NCBI RefSeq assembly: GCF_900110065.1
Contig: NZ_FOCI01000001.1
Span: 434,001 to 498,000, forward strand
Direction: 5' to 3'
DNA: 64,000 nucleotides
Origin: Loktanella fryxellensis
GTDB lineage: Bacteria; Pseudomonadota; Alphaproteobacteria; Rhodobacterales; Rhodobacteraceae
The position numbers and the translations under genes are program-made. Shown here one piece after another: positions 45,727 through 54,611 of this stretch (position 1 is the stretch's first letter; every line of letters starts with the position of its first letter). A model generated the notes under the pieces. That model worked only from the letters and a program-made list of their open reading frames with translations, was not told the origin of the DNA and made no database searches.

Positions 45727-45792
45727 CTAGTGGCGGCGCTTGAACCAGCGCAGGATGACGGGGATCAGCAAGGGCAACAGTCGGCGCAGCAT
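45727..45792 (-). CDS. Predicted 21-residue hydrophobic-basic microprotein
   Basis: Reads MLRRLLPLLIPV then ILRWFKRRH, stop TAG. A Shine-Dalgarno GGAG lies 7 nt before the ATG (ACTGGAGTGCCCCG). It would form one short amphipathic or membrane-inserted helix with basic ends. It lies antisense-oriented between hisA and hisF, 4 nt from the hisA stop. Too short for confident gene calling; the case rests on the ribosome site and composition. Confidence 0.4.
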   Translation of the reverse strand: MLRRLLPLLIPVILRWFKRRH

Positions 45793-45935
45793 CGGGGCAC
45801 TCCAGTAAGGGCGACCGCCTGTCCGGGGTCGCAGAACCGTTGTAACGCCGCCTGCGTCCCATGTGTTCCCTCACAGCCACGCGTGGCGCACTATCCCCCC
45901 TTTCGCCGCCCCGCCGATCGCCCTATCACCACCCC

Positions 45936-46697
45936 ATGCTGAAGACACGGATCATCCCCTGCCTCGATGTCGCCAATGGCCGCGTGGTCAAGGGCGTGAA
46001 CTTCGTCAACCTGCGCGATGCCGGCGACCCGGTGGATGCCGCTGTCGCCTACAACGCCGCCGGTGCCGACGAGCTGTGCTTCCTCGACATCATGGCGACC
46101 GAGGAAAACCGCGGCACCCTGTTCGATCTGGCCACCCGCACCGCCGAGGCGTGCTTCATGCCGCTGACCATCGGCGGCGGCGTGCGGACCCACCGTGACG
46201 TGCGCGCGCTGCTGCTGGCAGGGGCGGACAAGGTCAGCTTCAACTCTGCCGCCGTCGCCAACCCCGACGTCATCACCGAGGCCGCGTTGCGATTCGGATC
46301 GCAGTGCATCGTCGCGGCCATCGACGCGCGCACCGTGGCACCGGGCCGGTGGGAGATCTTCACCCACGGCGGCAGGCGCGCCACCGGCATCGACGCGGTG
46401 GAATTCGCCATCCTCATGGCAAAGAAAGGCGCGGGAGAGATCCTGCTGACCGCCATGGACAACGACGGCGTGCAGACTGGCTACAACATCCCCCTGACCC
46501 GCGCCGTCAGCGATGAGGTGAACATTCCCGTCATCGCGTCGGGCGGGGCTGGCACGCTGGATCATCTGGTCGAGGGCGTGCGCGACGGCGGGGCCAGCGC
46601 CGTGCTGGCCGCGTCGATCTTCCACTTCGGCACCTTCACCATTCCGCAGGCCAAGCAGCACATGGCCGATGCGGGCATCCCGATGAGGCTCGCATGA
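45936..46697 (+). CDS. hisF: Imidazole glycerol phosphate synthase, cyclase subunit HisF
   Basis: A 253-residue barrel that joins ammonia from HisH to PRFAR. Catalytic Asp residues in [16 protein letters not shown] and [14 protein letters not shown]; phosphate loops LTIGGGVRT and [10 protein letters not shown]. Its stop overlaps hisE as ATGA. Confidence 0.96.
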   Translation: MLKTRIIPCLDVANGRVVKGVNFVNLRDAGDPVDAAVAYNAAGADELCFLDIMATEENRGTLFDLATRTAEACFMPLTIGGGVRTHRDVRALLLAGADKVSFNSAAVANPDVITEAALRFGSQCIVAAIDARTVAPGRWEIFTHGGRRATGIDAVEFAILMAKKGAGEILLTAMDNDGVQTGYNIPLTRAVSDEVNIPVIASGGAGTLDHLVEGVRDGGASAVLAASIFHFGTFTIPQAKQHMADAGIPMRLA

Positions 46698-47005
46698 CCC
46701 TGGACGATCTGTCGGCCACGATCCTGGCCCGCAAGGGCGCCGATCCCGACACCAGCTGGACCGCCAAGCTGCTGTCCAAGGGTCCCGCCAAATGCGCCGA
46801 AAAGTTCGGCGAAGAAGCGATCGAGGCGATCATAGAGGCGGTGCGCGGCGACCGCGCGGCCCTGACCAGCGAGGCGGCGGATACGCTCTACCACCTGCTC
46901 GTCATGCTCGCCGCCTGCGACGTGCCGCTGTCCGATGTCATGGCCGAACTCGCCCGCCGTCAGGGCATCTCAGGCATCACCGAGAAAGCCGCCCGCCCGC
47001 GCTGA
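46694..47005 (+). CDS. hisE: Phosphoribosyl-ATP pyrophosphatase HisE
   Basis: A 103-residue monofunctional all-alpha NTP pyrophosphatase (step 2 of histidine synthesis). Metal-binding motif [14 protein letters not shown] and [13 protein letters not shown] are diagnostic. It overlaps hisF by 4 nt. Not fused to HisI. Confidence 0.95.
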   Translation: MTLDDLSATILARKGADPDTSWTAKLLSKGPAKCAEKFGEEAIEAIIEAVRGDRAALTSEAADTLYHLLVMLAACDVPLSDVMAELARRQGISGITEKAARPR

Positions 47006-47012
47006 GGCGCAG

Positions 47013-47064
47013 GGTCCCCCGTTCTTCTGGTCAAAAATATCCCGGGGTCCGGGGCTGGCCCCGG
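47013..47064 (-). repeat. GC hairpin plus family B repeat (copy 2)
   Basis: Minus strand: a CCGGGGC/GCCCCGG hairpin (47049-47064) then CCCCGGGATATTTTT, GACCAGAAGAACGGGGGACC. It lies 6 nt past the stop of the CoA-binding protein gene, between it and hisE. Confidence 0.85.
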
Positions 47065-47070
47065 CTGTCG

Positions 47071-47496
47071 TCAGACCAGCCCCAGCCGTGCGTATTCGAT
47101 CTTGGGGCACCGGTCCTGCACCACCGTGACACCCTGCGCCCGCGCCGCCGCCGCCGCCGCATCGTGGCGCACGCCCAGTTGCAGCCAGATCACGTCGAGC
47201 GTGGGCCAGCGGGCCAGCGCCTCCTCCACGATGCCGGGCACCGCGTCGGACTGGCGGAACACGTCGACCATGTCCACGGTACCGGGCACGTCGGCCAGCG
47301 TGGCATGGACCACCTCGCCCAGATGCACCTGCCCCGCCAGACCGGGGTTCACCGGCACGATGACGTGCCCCCGCCCCTGCAGGAAGCGCGCCACCCCGTG
47401 GCTGGTCCGCGCGGGGTTGGCCGAAAAGCCCACCACCGCGATTCGCCGCACGCGGTGCAGCAGATCCGTCATCGCCCCATCGTCCAAATCGCTCAC
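47071..47496 (-). CDS. CoA-binding domain protein (YccU-like)
   Basis: A 141-residue Rossmann protein of the CoA_binding_2 family. IAVVGFSANPARTSHGVARF forms the nucleotide loop, then VIPVNPG and VDMVDVFRQSDAVP, IWLQLGVRHDAAAAAARAQG and DRCPKIEYARLGL with the conserved Cys-Pro-Lys. Role unknown; it probably binds CoA or related thiols. The start GTG 47496 overlaps the rlmB stop as GTGA; ATG 47472 is possible. Confidence 0.85.
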   Translation of the reverse strand: MSDLDDGAMTDLLHRVRRIAVVGFSANPARTSHGVARFLQGRGHVIVPVNPGLAGQVHLGEVVHATLADVPGTVDMVDVFRQSDAVPGIVEEALARWPTLDVIWLQLGVRHDAAAAAARAQGVTVVQDRCPKIEYARLGLV

Positions 47497-48275
47497 CCCT
47501 GCGCCTTGCTGGCATAGAGGGCGACCGCCGCCGCGTTCGACACGTTCAGCGACCCGAAGCCGCCCGCGGCGCCGATCCGCACCACGGCGTCGCAGGTCTC
47601 CATGCTCTTGTCGCGCAGGCCCGGCCCTTCGGCGCCCAGCACCAGCGCCACCGGGCGGTCCTGCTTGCCCACCAGCGCCTCGGCCACGGTCATCTCCGCC
47701 TCGCCGTCCAGACCCAGCACGATGTAGCCCATGTCCTTCAACTCGGTCATGGCGTCGGCCAGATTGCGCACCCGTAGATAGGGCTGGCGTTCCAGCGCGC
47801 CCGATGCGGTCTTGGCCAGCGCGCCCGTTTCGGGGGCCGCGTGGCGCTGCACGGCGACGACCGCGCGGGCGCCGAACACCTCGGCCGACCGCAGGATGGC
47901 ACCCACGTTGTGCGGGTCCGTGACGCGGTCCAGCAGCACGATTCGTGCCGGTGTCGGCCCGTCGCCCAGCGCGATGTCCGCAAGGCTGCCCCAGTCCAGC
48001 GGCTTGACCTCCAATGCGACTCCCTGATGCACGGACTGCGGATCGATCGGGGCCGCGAACTTGCGCGGATCGCTGATCTCGGGTTCGATCCCGGCGGCGG
48101 CCACCGCGTCCTCGAGCTTGTCCAGCGCGTTCCGGGTGATGACCAGACGCAGCTTTTCGCGCTTTGGATTCAGCAGCGCGTCGCGCACCGCGTGCAGGCC
48201 GAACAGCCAGATCGTCTCCGACGCGGCCAGCCGCTTGGCCTGTTCCTTTTCGATCACCCACTTCGGTTTCTGCAT
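47493..48275 (-). CDS. rlmB: 23S rRNA 2'-O-methyltransferase RlmB (SPOUT)
   Basis: A 260-residue TrmH-type SPOUT methyltransferase. N-terminal substrate-binding domain (IWLFGLHAVRDALLNPKR), then SPOUT motifs LDRVTDPHNVGAILRSAEVFGA, LVLGAEGPGLR and SLNVSNAAAVALY, which form the knotted SAM site. In E. coli RlmB methylates G2251. AAAGGGG precedes ATG 48275. Upstream frame to 48374 is not credible. Confidence 0.93.
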   Translation of the reverse strand: MQKPKWVIEKEQAKRLAASETIWLFGLHAVRDALLNPKREKLRLVITRNALDKLEDAVAAAGIEPEISDPRKFAAPIDPQSVHQGVALEVKPLDWGSLADIALGDGPTPARIVLLDRVTDPHNVGAILRSAEVFGARAVVAVQRHAAPETGALAKTASGALERQPYLRVRNLADAMTELKDMGYIVLGLDGEAEMTVAEALVGKQDRPVALVLGAEGPGLRDKSMETCDAVVRIGAAGGFGSLNVSNAAAVALYASKAQG

Positions 48276-48354
48276 GGCGGTTCCCCTTTGTTGCCCCGCG
48301 ATACAGGCTTTTGCGGCCCCTGTGAAGCAACCGCCCGCGCACGGCTTTTTCCGG

Positions 48355-48383
48355 TTGACGCCCCCATGGGCCACGGCTATTTC
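48355..48383 (+). promoter_or_regulatory. Promoter of tRNA-Tyr
   Basis: TTGACG (48355-48360), 17-nt spacer, TATTTC (48378-48383), 10 nt before the tRNA. Confidence 0.65.
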
Positions 48384-48393
48384 CGCCCTCAGT

Positions 48394-48477
48394 GGGCGAC
48401 AGGCCGCAAGGTGTGGCAGGAGACTGTAACTCTCTCGCGGAGACGCACGCCTGGTTCGATTCCAGGGTCGCCCACCA
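48394..48477 (+). tRNA. tRNA-Tyr (GTA)
   Basis: 84 nt with encoded CCA. Acceptor GGGCGAC pairs with GTCGCCC, discriminator A; anticodon loop CTGTAAC with GTA at 48426-48428; long class II variable arm (CTCGCGGAGACGCACG region); T arm CCTGGTTCGATTCCAGG. All as expected for bacterial tRNA-Tyr. Confidence 0.97.
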
Positions 48478-48642
48478 CTCCCGCAGCGTCAGATGATCAC
48501 CGCAGCACGCTGCGGTCGTCGTGCTGTATCGAGCGACGCAGCGGGTCAGCATCGTGGCTGCAGACAGCACCCCGATCCACGAACAGAATACCTGCATCTC
48601 AGCCGTGTGCGGGACCGCCGAAGGGCGGCCCCGATCACCCCG

Positions 48643-51600
48643 TCATTCGGCGGGCTGGTTCAGCGGGCGGTTGACCTTCAGCCCCCGCAGCAGCACGCGC
48701 ACGCTGCGCCCGCGCCCACCTTCGATCACGGAAAACAGCGACGGGATGAAGATCAGCGACAGCAGCGTGGACAGCAGCAGGCCACCGATCACCGCCACCG
48801 CCATCGGCGAACGGAACTCGCCCCCCGCACCAAAGGCCAGCGCCGACGGCACCATGCCCGCGGCCATGGCGATGGTCGTCATCACGATGGGCCGCGCCCG
48901 CTTGTGGCCCGCATCCAGCATCGCCTCGGTCCGGCTGTCACCGCGCTTCATCGCCTCCAGCGCGAATTCCACCAGCATGATCGCGTTCTTTGTGACGATC
49001 CCCATCAGCATCAGGAACCCGATCACCACCGACAGGCCGATGGCCGATCCGGTCAGATAGAGCGCCAGGATCGCCCCGCCGATGGCCAGCGGGAGCGACA
49101 TCAGGATGGTGAAGGGGGTGACGAAGCTGCCGAACAGCAGCACCAGCACCACATAGACCAGCAGGATCCCCGCCCCCATGGCAGACCCGAAGGCCGTGAA
49201 CACCTCGGCCTGCACCTCGGCGTCGCCGGTGGGCTGCACCCGGACGCCCGGCGGCAGTTCGGGCCCTGCACCGGGCAGGGCAAAGATCGCACCAGTCGCC
49301 TGCCCCAGCACCACGCCATCGGACAGGTCGGCCTGCAGGGTGATGCGGGTTTCCCGGTCATACCGTTCGATGGACGACGGCCCATTCGCCAGCGTGACAT
49401 CCGCCACCACCGACAGCGGCACGGCCGTGCCGGACGCCGTGGGAATGCGCTGGCTGGCCAGCAGGTCGAGGTTGCGGCGGTTGTCCTCGGCGATGCGGAC
49501 CACGATGGGGATCTGACGCCCGTCGATGCTGAACTTCGCAAGGTTCACGTCGTCGTCGCCGATGGTCAGCACCCGGATGGTCGACGCCAGATCGCTGGCC
49601 GTGATGCCAAGCTCTGCCGCGATCTGCGGATAGGGCGTGATCCGCAGCTCTGGCCGCGCAAGACTGGCCGCGTTGGTCACGTTGCGGATTTCGGGCACGC
49701 CGCTCATCTGCGTGGTCAGTTGCTGCGCCGCCGCCGTCACCGTGTCCAGATCGTCGCCCAGCACCGCCACGTTCACCGCGCGCTGACCGTTGGCGGCCAG
49801 CATGTTGACCCGCGCATCGGGCAGGTCGGCCAGCAGTGCCGTCAATTCGTCCTCGACCTCGAACTGGCTGCGCGCGCGGTCGCCCTTGTCGCCCAGCGTG
49901 ACGTTCACCGTGGCCTTGGCGACATTGCCCCCCGTGCCGCCCTGCACCAGCACGTTCACGACCTCCGGGATGTCCTGTGCGCGGGCGGTGATGAGGTTCG
50001 TCAGCGCCCGCGTCTCGTCCAGCGTGGCACCCGGCGGCAGCTCCACCGCCACCCGCAGACGGCCTTCGTCGGCCTCGGGAATGAACTCGGTCGCCAGCAG
50101 CGTCGCGGAATAGATCGAGCCCGCGAAGATCCCCAGCCCCAGCACCATGGTGATCAGACGGTGGCGCAGCGTCCAGCCCAGCACCCGCATGTAGCCGCGC
50201 ATGACGAAGCCGTCCTTTTCCTCTACATGGTTCGGCGCGTCGCGCAGGATATAGGCCGCCATCAGCGGCGTGATCAGCCGCGCCACCAGCAGCGAGAACA
50301 GCACCGCGACCGCGACGGTCAGGCCAAACTGCTTGAAATACTGCCCCGCGATCCCCGGCATGAAGCTGACGGGCGCGAATACCGCGACGATGGTGAAGCT
50401 GATCGCGATGACGGTCAGACCGATCTCGCCGGCGGCCTCCTCGGTCGCCTCGTAGGCGGGTTTGCCCATATGGATGTGGCGGACGATGTTCTCGATTTCC
50501 ACGATCGCGTCGTCGACGAGGATCCCGGTTACCAGCGTGATACCCAGCAACGACACGGTGTTCAGCGAAAAGCCCAGCATGTCCATGACGAAGAAGGTGG
50601 GAATGATCGACAGCGGCAGGGCCACGGCGGTGATCAGCGTCGCGCGCCAGTTCTTGAGGAACAGAAACACCACGATGATCGCCAGCGCCGCCCCTTCGTA
50701 GAGCGTCTCCATCGCCGAATGGTAGCTGCCTTCGGTGTAGGTCGTGGTGTCGTCGATCAGCGTCACCTCCACGCCCGGATAGGCGGCACGCACCTCCTCC
50801 AGCTTTTCGCGCACACCTTCGGCGACGGTCAGGTCGGACGCACCCGTGGCGCGGAACACGCCGAACGCCACGACGGGCTGTCCGTCCAGCGTGGCAAAGG
50901 CCCGCGCCTCGGACGGGCCGTCGATGACCTCGCCCACGTCGGACAGGCGGATGGTGCGCCCGTCCGCCAGCGCCAGCGGCGTGGCCGCCAGCTGGTCCAG
51001 CGTGGTCGCCCCGCCCAGCGTGCGGATCGACAGCTCCTGCCCGCCCAGATCGCCGCGTCCCGCGCCCTGGTCGATGTTGGTGGCCGACAACTGGCGGCTG
51101 ACCTGTGCCGCCGAGATGCCGAAGGCCAGCAGGCGCTGACCGTCCAGCTCGACCTTGATCTCGCGGTCGGCCCCGCCGAGGCGTTCGATCTTGCCGAGGC
51201 CGTCGACGCCCTGCAATTCGCGGCTCATCACGTCGTCCACGAAATAAGACAGATCCTCGATCGTGCGCGACGGGTCGGACACCGCATAGGTCATGATTGT
51301 GGACCCGGTGATGTCCAGCCGCTGCACCAGCGGTTCGGTGATGCTGTCCGGCAGCGACGCGCGTGCGCGGGTCACGGCGTCCTTCACATCGTTCAGCGCC
51401 CGGTCGCTGTCGGTGGACAATTCGAACTCGACCGTGGTCTCAGAGCTGCTGTCGGTCGCGACCGACGTGATGTGCTTGACCCCGGTGATCGAGGAGATGC
51501 TGTCCTCGATCGGTTGGGTGACCTGCGCGATCAGCTCGGACGGCGCGGCACCGGGCTGACCCACGGTGACGGTGATGATCGGCACGTCGATGTTGGGAAA

Positions 51601-51726
51601 CTGCGTGACCGGCATGCCGCGGAACGCGAACAGACCCACCACGACCAGCACAAGGAACGCGGCCACGGGCGGCACCGGGTTGCGGATCGCCCATGTGGAC
51701 ATGTTCATCCGGGCGTCGTCGCTCAT
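48643..51726 (-). CDS. RND efflux pump, inner membrane transporter (HAE1/AcrB-like)
   Basis: A 1027-residue proton-driven RND transporter with 12 predicted membrane helices and two large periplasmic loops. N-terminal FRGMPVTQFPNIDVPIITVTV, the helix-4 region ITLVTGILVDDAIVEIENI with the proton-relay Asp pair, and GIVTKNAIMLVEFALEA near the C-terminus are family hallmarks. Likely exports drugs or envelope-derived compounds. It overlaps the adaptor gene by ATGA. No outer membrane factor gene is seen nearby, so TolC is presumably shared. Confidence 0.94.
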   Translation of the reverse strand: MSDDARMNMSTWAIRNPVPPVAAFLVLVVVGLFAFRGMPVTQFPNIDVPIITVTVGQPGAAPSELIAQVTQPIEDSISSITGVKHITSVATDSSSETTVEFELSTDSDRALNDVKDAVTRARASLPDSITEPLVQRLDITGSTIMTYAVSDPSRTIEDLSYFVDDVMSRELQGVDGLGKIERLGGADREIKVELDGQRLLAFGISAAQVSRQLSATNIDQGAGRGDLGGQELSIRTLGGATTLDQLAATPLALADGRTIRLSDVGEVIDGPSEARAFATLDGQPVVAFGVFRATGASDLTVAEGVREKLEEVRAAYPGVEVTLIDDTTTYTEGSYHSAMETLYEGAALAIIVVFLFLKNWRATLITAVALPLSIIPTFFVMDMLGFSLNTVSLLGITLVTGILVDDAIVEIENIVRHIHMGKPAYEATEEAAGEIGLTVIAISFTIVAVFAPVSFMPGIAGQYFKQFGLTVAVAVLFSLLVARLITPLMAAYILRDAPNHVEEKDGFVMRGYMRVLGWTLRHRLITMVLGLGIFAGSIYSATLLATEFIPEADEGRLRVAVELPPGATLDETRALTNLITARAQDIPEVVNVLVQGGTGGNVAKATVNVTLGDKGDRARSQFEVEDELTALLADLPDARVNMLAANGQRAVNVAVLGDDLDTVTAAAQQLTTQMSGVPEIRNVTNAASLARPELRITPYPQIAAELGITASDLASTIRVLTIGDDDVNLAKFSIDGRQIPIVVRIAEDNRRNLDLLASQRIPTASGTAVPLSVVADVTLANGPSSIERYDRETRITLQADLSDGVVLGQATGAIFALPGAGPELPPGVRVQPTGDAEVQAEVFTAFGSAMGAGILLVYVVLVLLFGSFVTPFTILMSLPLAIGGAILALYLTGSAIGLSVVIGFLMLMGIVTKNAIMLVEFALEAMKRGDSRTEAMLDAGHKRARPIVMTTIAMAAGMVPSALAFGAGGEFRSPMAVAVIGGLLLSTLLSLIFIPSLFSVIEGGRGRSVRVLLRGLKVNRPLNQPAE

Positions 51727-53066
51727 GGCCGCGGATCCTGCGTGGCGACCGCTGCGTTGGCGGTGTCGCCCGGTGCGGGCACGGGGGGCGCGGCGGTGGC
51801 GGGCGGCACCGGGTTCACCCGGTCGCCGCTGCGATAGAACGCCCCGGCGCGCAGGATCACGGTGTCGCCCTCGGTCAGACCGGCGGTGATTTCGCGCAAC
51901 CCGGCTGACACCACGCCCAGCGTGACCGGTGTCTGCTGCACGGTGCCGTCCACGACCCGCTGCACGACACTGTCGTCGTTCGTCGTGGTCACGGCGGACA
52001 CCGGCACGGTCAGCGCCATCCGCTGCGCGGTCTGGATGTCGGCGCTGGCGAACAGGCCGACGCGCAGGCCGGTCTGGTCCGCGATGGCGACCCGCACCAG
52101 GCCGAGGCGGCTGACGGGATCGACCTGCGGGTCGATCCTGCGCACGGTCCCGTCGCGGGCGGCAAGGCCTGCCACGCGCAGGCTGACCGGATCGCCGACG
52201 CTGACCTTGACCAGATCCGTCTCGACGATCTCCAGCGCGACTTCGATCTGGCCGTCGCGGATGATCTCGAACATGGCGGTACCCGCGGCCGACAGATCAC
52301 CCAGACGGACGGTGCGGTCGGCGATGATGCCGCCTACGGGCGCGGTCACGGTGGCCCACGACAGGTTCAGTGCTGCGATGTCGCGCGCCGCCTGCGCCTG
52401 CGCCCGTTGCGCGCGTGCGGCGGCGATGGCGGCATCCGCCGTCTGCACCGACGCATTGGCGCTGTCGGACGTGGCTTGCGCCTGATCCAGCGCCGACTGC
52501 GACACGGCACCGTCGCCCTGCAGCTGGCGGTTCCGTTCCAGGGTGGTGGCGGCCTGCGTTGCCGTCGCACGCGCCGAGGCGAGTTGCCCCTGCGCCTGTG
52601 CGATGGCCGCATCCGCTGCGGCCAGGTTGGCATCCGCCTGCTGCAACTGCGCGGTCAGCGTCTGGTCGTTCAGCCGGGCCAATGTCTGGCCCGCCGTCAC
52701 GGTGTCGCCCACATCGACGCTGAGCGCCAGGATCTCGGCCCCCGACACGCGGGCCGAGACGACCACATCCTCGCGCGCGAGCAATCCACCCGAGGCGCTG
52801 ACGACCTGCGTCACCTGCGTCATGGCGGCGGGCACCGCCGTCACGTTGGGCACGGCCACGGCGACGGCATCGGGCGCGGCGGTCTGTGTTTCAGGCTGCG
52901 TCTCGGACTGGGTCCCATCTTGCGCCACAACCGGTGCAGCCACGGCCCCGCCCAGTACGATGCCCAGTGCGATGAGCAGTGCCAGCACGGCACCGTGCCG
53001 GCCCACCGGCCACGACAGGGGCCGGAAGGGGCCCGTGCTGCGGCGCATCAGTGCAGTCTCGTTCAT
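51723..53066 (-). CDS. RND efflux periplasmic adaptor (membrane fusion protein)
   Basis: A 447-residue adaptor: N-terminal membrane segment (AVLALLIALGIVLGGAVAAPV), a Gln/Thr-rich linker, barrel-sandwich half SVDVGDTVTAGQTLARL, a long Ala/Gln coiled-coil hairpin (about residues 150-260), the return half WATVTAPVGGIIADRTV, and a beta-barrel domain. A Pro/Ala-rich tail ends the protein. ATG 53066 (MNETALMRR) precedes the signal region; the frame to 53255 was rejected. Coupled to the pump gene. Confidence 0.93.
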   Translation of the reverse strand: MNETALMRRSTGPFRPLSWPVGRHGAVLALLIALGIVLGGAVAAPVVAQDGTQSETQPETQTAAPDAVAVAVPNVTAVPAAMTQVTQVVSASGGLLAREDVVVSARVSGAEILALSVDVGDTVTAGQTLARLNDQTLTAQLQQADANLAAADAAIAQAQGQLASARATATQAATTLERNRQLQGDGAVSQSALDQAQATSDSANASVQTADAAIAAARAQRAQAQAARDIAALNLSWATVTAPVGGIIADRTVRLGDLSAAGTAMFEIIRDGQIEVALEIVETDLVKVSVGDPVSLRVAGLAARDGTVRRIDPQVDPVSRLGLVRVAIADQTGLRVGLFASADIQTAQRMALTVPVSAVTTTNDDSVVQRVVDGTVQQTPVTLGVVSAGLREITAGLTEGDTVILRAGAFYRSGDRVNPVPPATAAPPVPAPGDTANAAVATQDPRP

Positions 53067-53168
53067 CTGTCTGTGCCCCTGCTGATCGCCGGTGTCGGCA
53101 CGGGCCGCCACGGGCGTCATGACAACGGCCCCATCGCCCCACGGGCGGGGGGTCCATTCCATATTGCA

Positions 53169-53194
53169 TCTATACACTTGCACGGGTCTGTCAA
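53169..53194 (-). promoter_or_regulatory. Possible promoter of the adaptor-pump genes
   Basis: On the minus strand an exact TTGACA (53194-53189) lies upstream of TATAGAT (53174-53168), but the spacing (14 nt) is short; activation by the neighbouring response regulator would fit a non-ideal promoter. By-eye call. Confidence 0.3.
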
Positions 53195-53239
53195 AGCACC
53201 GTGAAACGGATCGCGGGCCTGCACATTCGCATCCAACGC

Positions 53240-53262
53240 GGCACCGGCACCACACCGGTGCC
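53240..53262 (-). terminator. Hairpin at the kinase stop codon
   Basis: 8-bp stem GGCACCGG / CCGGTGCC overlapping the first base after the histidine kinase stop, 7-nt loop, no T-tract. May separate the two-component genes from the pump genes. Confidence 0.4.
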
Positions 53263-54611
53263 TACCGAACGGGCTTGAAACGCAAGGCGACCTGCAAACC
53301 GGGCGACGCATCCTGCAGCGTCAGGACGGCATCGTGCAGATCGGCGATGACCGCGACCAGTGCCAGACCCAGCCCGCTGCCGGGCGTCGCACGGCTGCAG
53401 TCGAGGCGATAGAGCCGCTGCAACACCTTGTCCCGCTCGTGTTCCGGAATGCCGGGACCCGCATCGGTGACGGTCAGCACGATGGTGCCGTCCACCTCCG
53501 ACAGGCCGATGGTGATCGGCGTGCCGTCGGGCGTATGCCGCAAGGCGTTCTCGATCAGGTTGGCCAGAATCTGCCCCAGCAGGTCGCGGTCGCCCTGCAC
53601 CACCGCCGCCTTTGTTGCGACGCAGAGCCGCAGGTCGCGCCCCGCCTCGGCCGCCGCCGGATCGTAGAGTTCGGCGAACGTCGCCACCAGCGGCACCAGA
53701 TCAACGGGGGCAAAGCGGCTTTTCCGCGTGCCCGCCTCGATCTGCGCGATCTGCAGCAGGGCGTGGAATACCGACACGACGCCATCCACCTCGGCGCGCG
53801 CGCGGTCCACGAGGGTCGTGGCATCCGGCGGCAGGGCCATGTCCGACAGCTGGTCCAGATGCACCGAAATGCGTTGGATCGGCGTCTTGAGGTCGTGGGC
53901 CACGTCGGACGACACCTGCCGCAGGCTGTCCACACTCGCCTCCTGTGCGGCGGCCATGCGGTCGATGCGGGTGGCGATGCGGTGGAAATCGTCGGACCAG
54001 CGGGCGGTCGGATGCACGCGGGCGGCCAGATCGCCGGTCGTCAGCCGGTCCAGCGTCCGCCCCAACGCGGCCACCTGCCGTGCGGACCTGCGTGCCAGCA
54101 TCAGCGCCGCCCCCAGCGCCACCGCCAGCGTCGGCAGCAGCGACAGCAGGACGATATTGCGGAACACGGTGAAGAGGGCGTCGATCTCGGCCCGGCTGCG
54201 CGCGATGGTCAGTTGCCCGCCATAGAGCGGCGTGGTCAGCGCCAGATACTGCCCGTCGATGCGCCGGTCCGGGGCGTCGAGCGTGGTCAGGAAATAGCCG
54301 TCGCGGTCCTGCGCCAGCCGCCCGTTGCCGAACCGCTGCCCTGTCGCCGTGACATAGGACAGCACGACACGGGCCGGGTCGGTCACCCGCGCCTCGGCCG
54401 CGACCAGCGCCGCCAGCGCCCGCGCGTTCGGGGCCGCGCGAAAGCCTGCGATGTCCTGCGTCAGGTCGCTGCGCATGGTGGCATCCAGCGACGCGCGGCT
54501 GGCGGCATAGCTGGCGGCCAGACTGGCAAGGCTGACCAGCGCAAAGAGCGCGACCAGCCCCAGCGCCAGCCGTACCGGGCTGGCGCGCAGCAGCGTGAAC
54601 AGCCGGCTCAC
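53262..54611 (-). CDS. Sensor histidine kinase
   Basis: A 449-residue membrane kinase. First membrane helix about residues 14-35, periplasmic sensor about 36-151, second helix about 152-174, HAMP domain to about 225, then the H-box SSDVAHDLKTPIQRI with phospho-acceptor His239, N-box NLIENALRHTP, and G-boxes DAGPGIPEHERD and GSGLGLALV. Overlaps the response regulator by ATGA. Likely senses envelope state given the neighbours htrA and the RND pump (inference). Confidence 0.93.
   Translation of the reverse strand: MSRLFTLLRASPVRLALGLVALFALVSLASLAASYAASRASLDATMRSDLTQDIAGFRAAPNARALAALVAAEARVTDPARVVLSYVTATGQRFGNGRLAQDRDGYFLTTLDAPDRRIDGQYLALTTPLYGGQLTIARSRAEIDALFTVFRNIVLLSLLPTLAVALGAALMLARRSARQVAALGRTLDRLTTGDLAARVHPTARWSDDFHRIATRIDRMAAAQEASVDSLRQVSSDVAHDLKTPIQRISVHLDQLSDMALPPDATTLVDRARAEVDGVVSVFHALLQIAQIEAGTRKSRFAPVDLVPLVATFAELYDPAAAEAGRDLRLCVATKAAVVQGDRDLLGQILANLIENALRHTPDGTPITIGLSEVDGTIVLTVTDAGPGIPEHERDKVLQRLYRLDCSRATPGSGLGLALVAVIADLHDAVLTLQDASPGLQVALRFKPVR

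Noticed and set aside
48493-51837. 1114-residue plus-strand open frame
   Set aside because: Antisense shadow of the RND pump gene; His/Arg/Asp-rich low-complexity translation.
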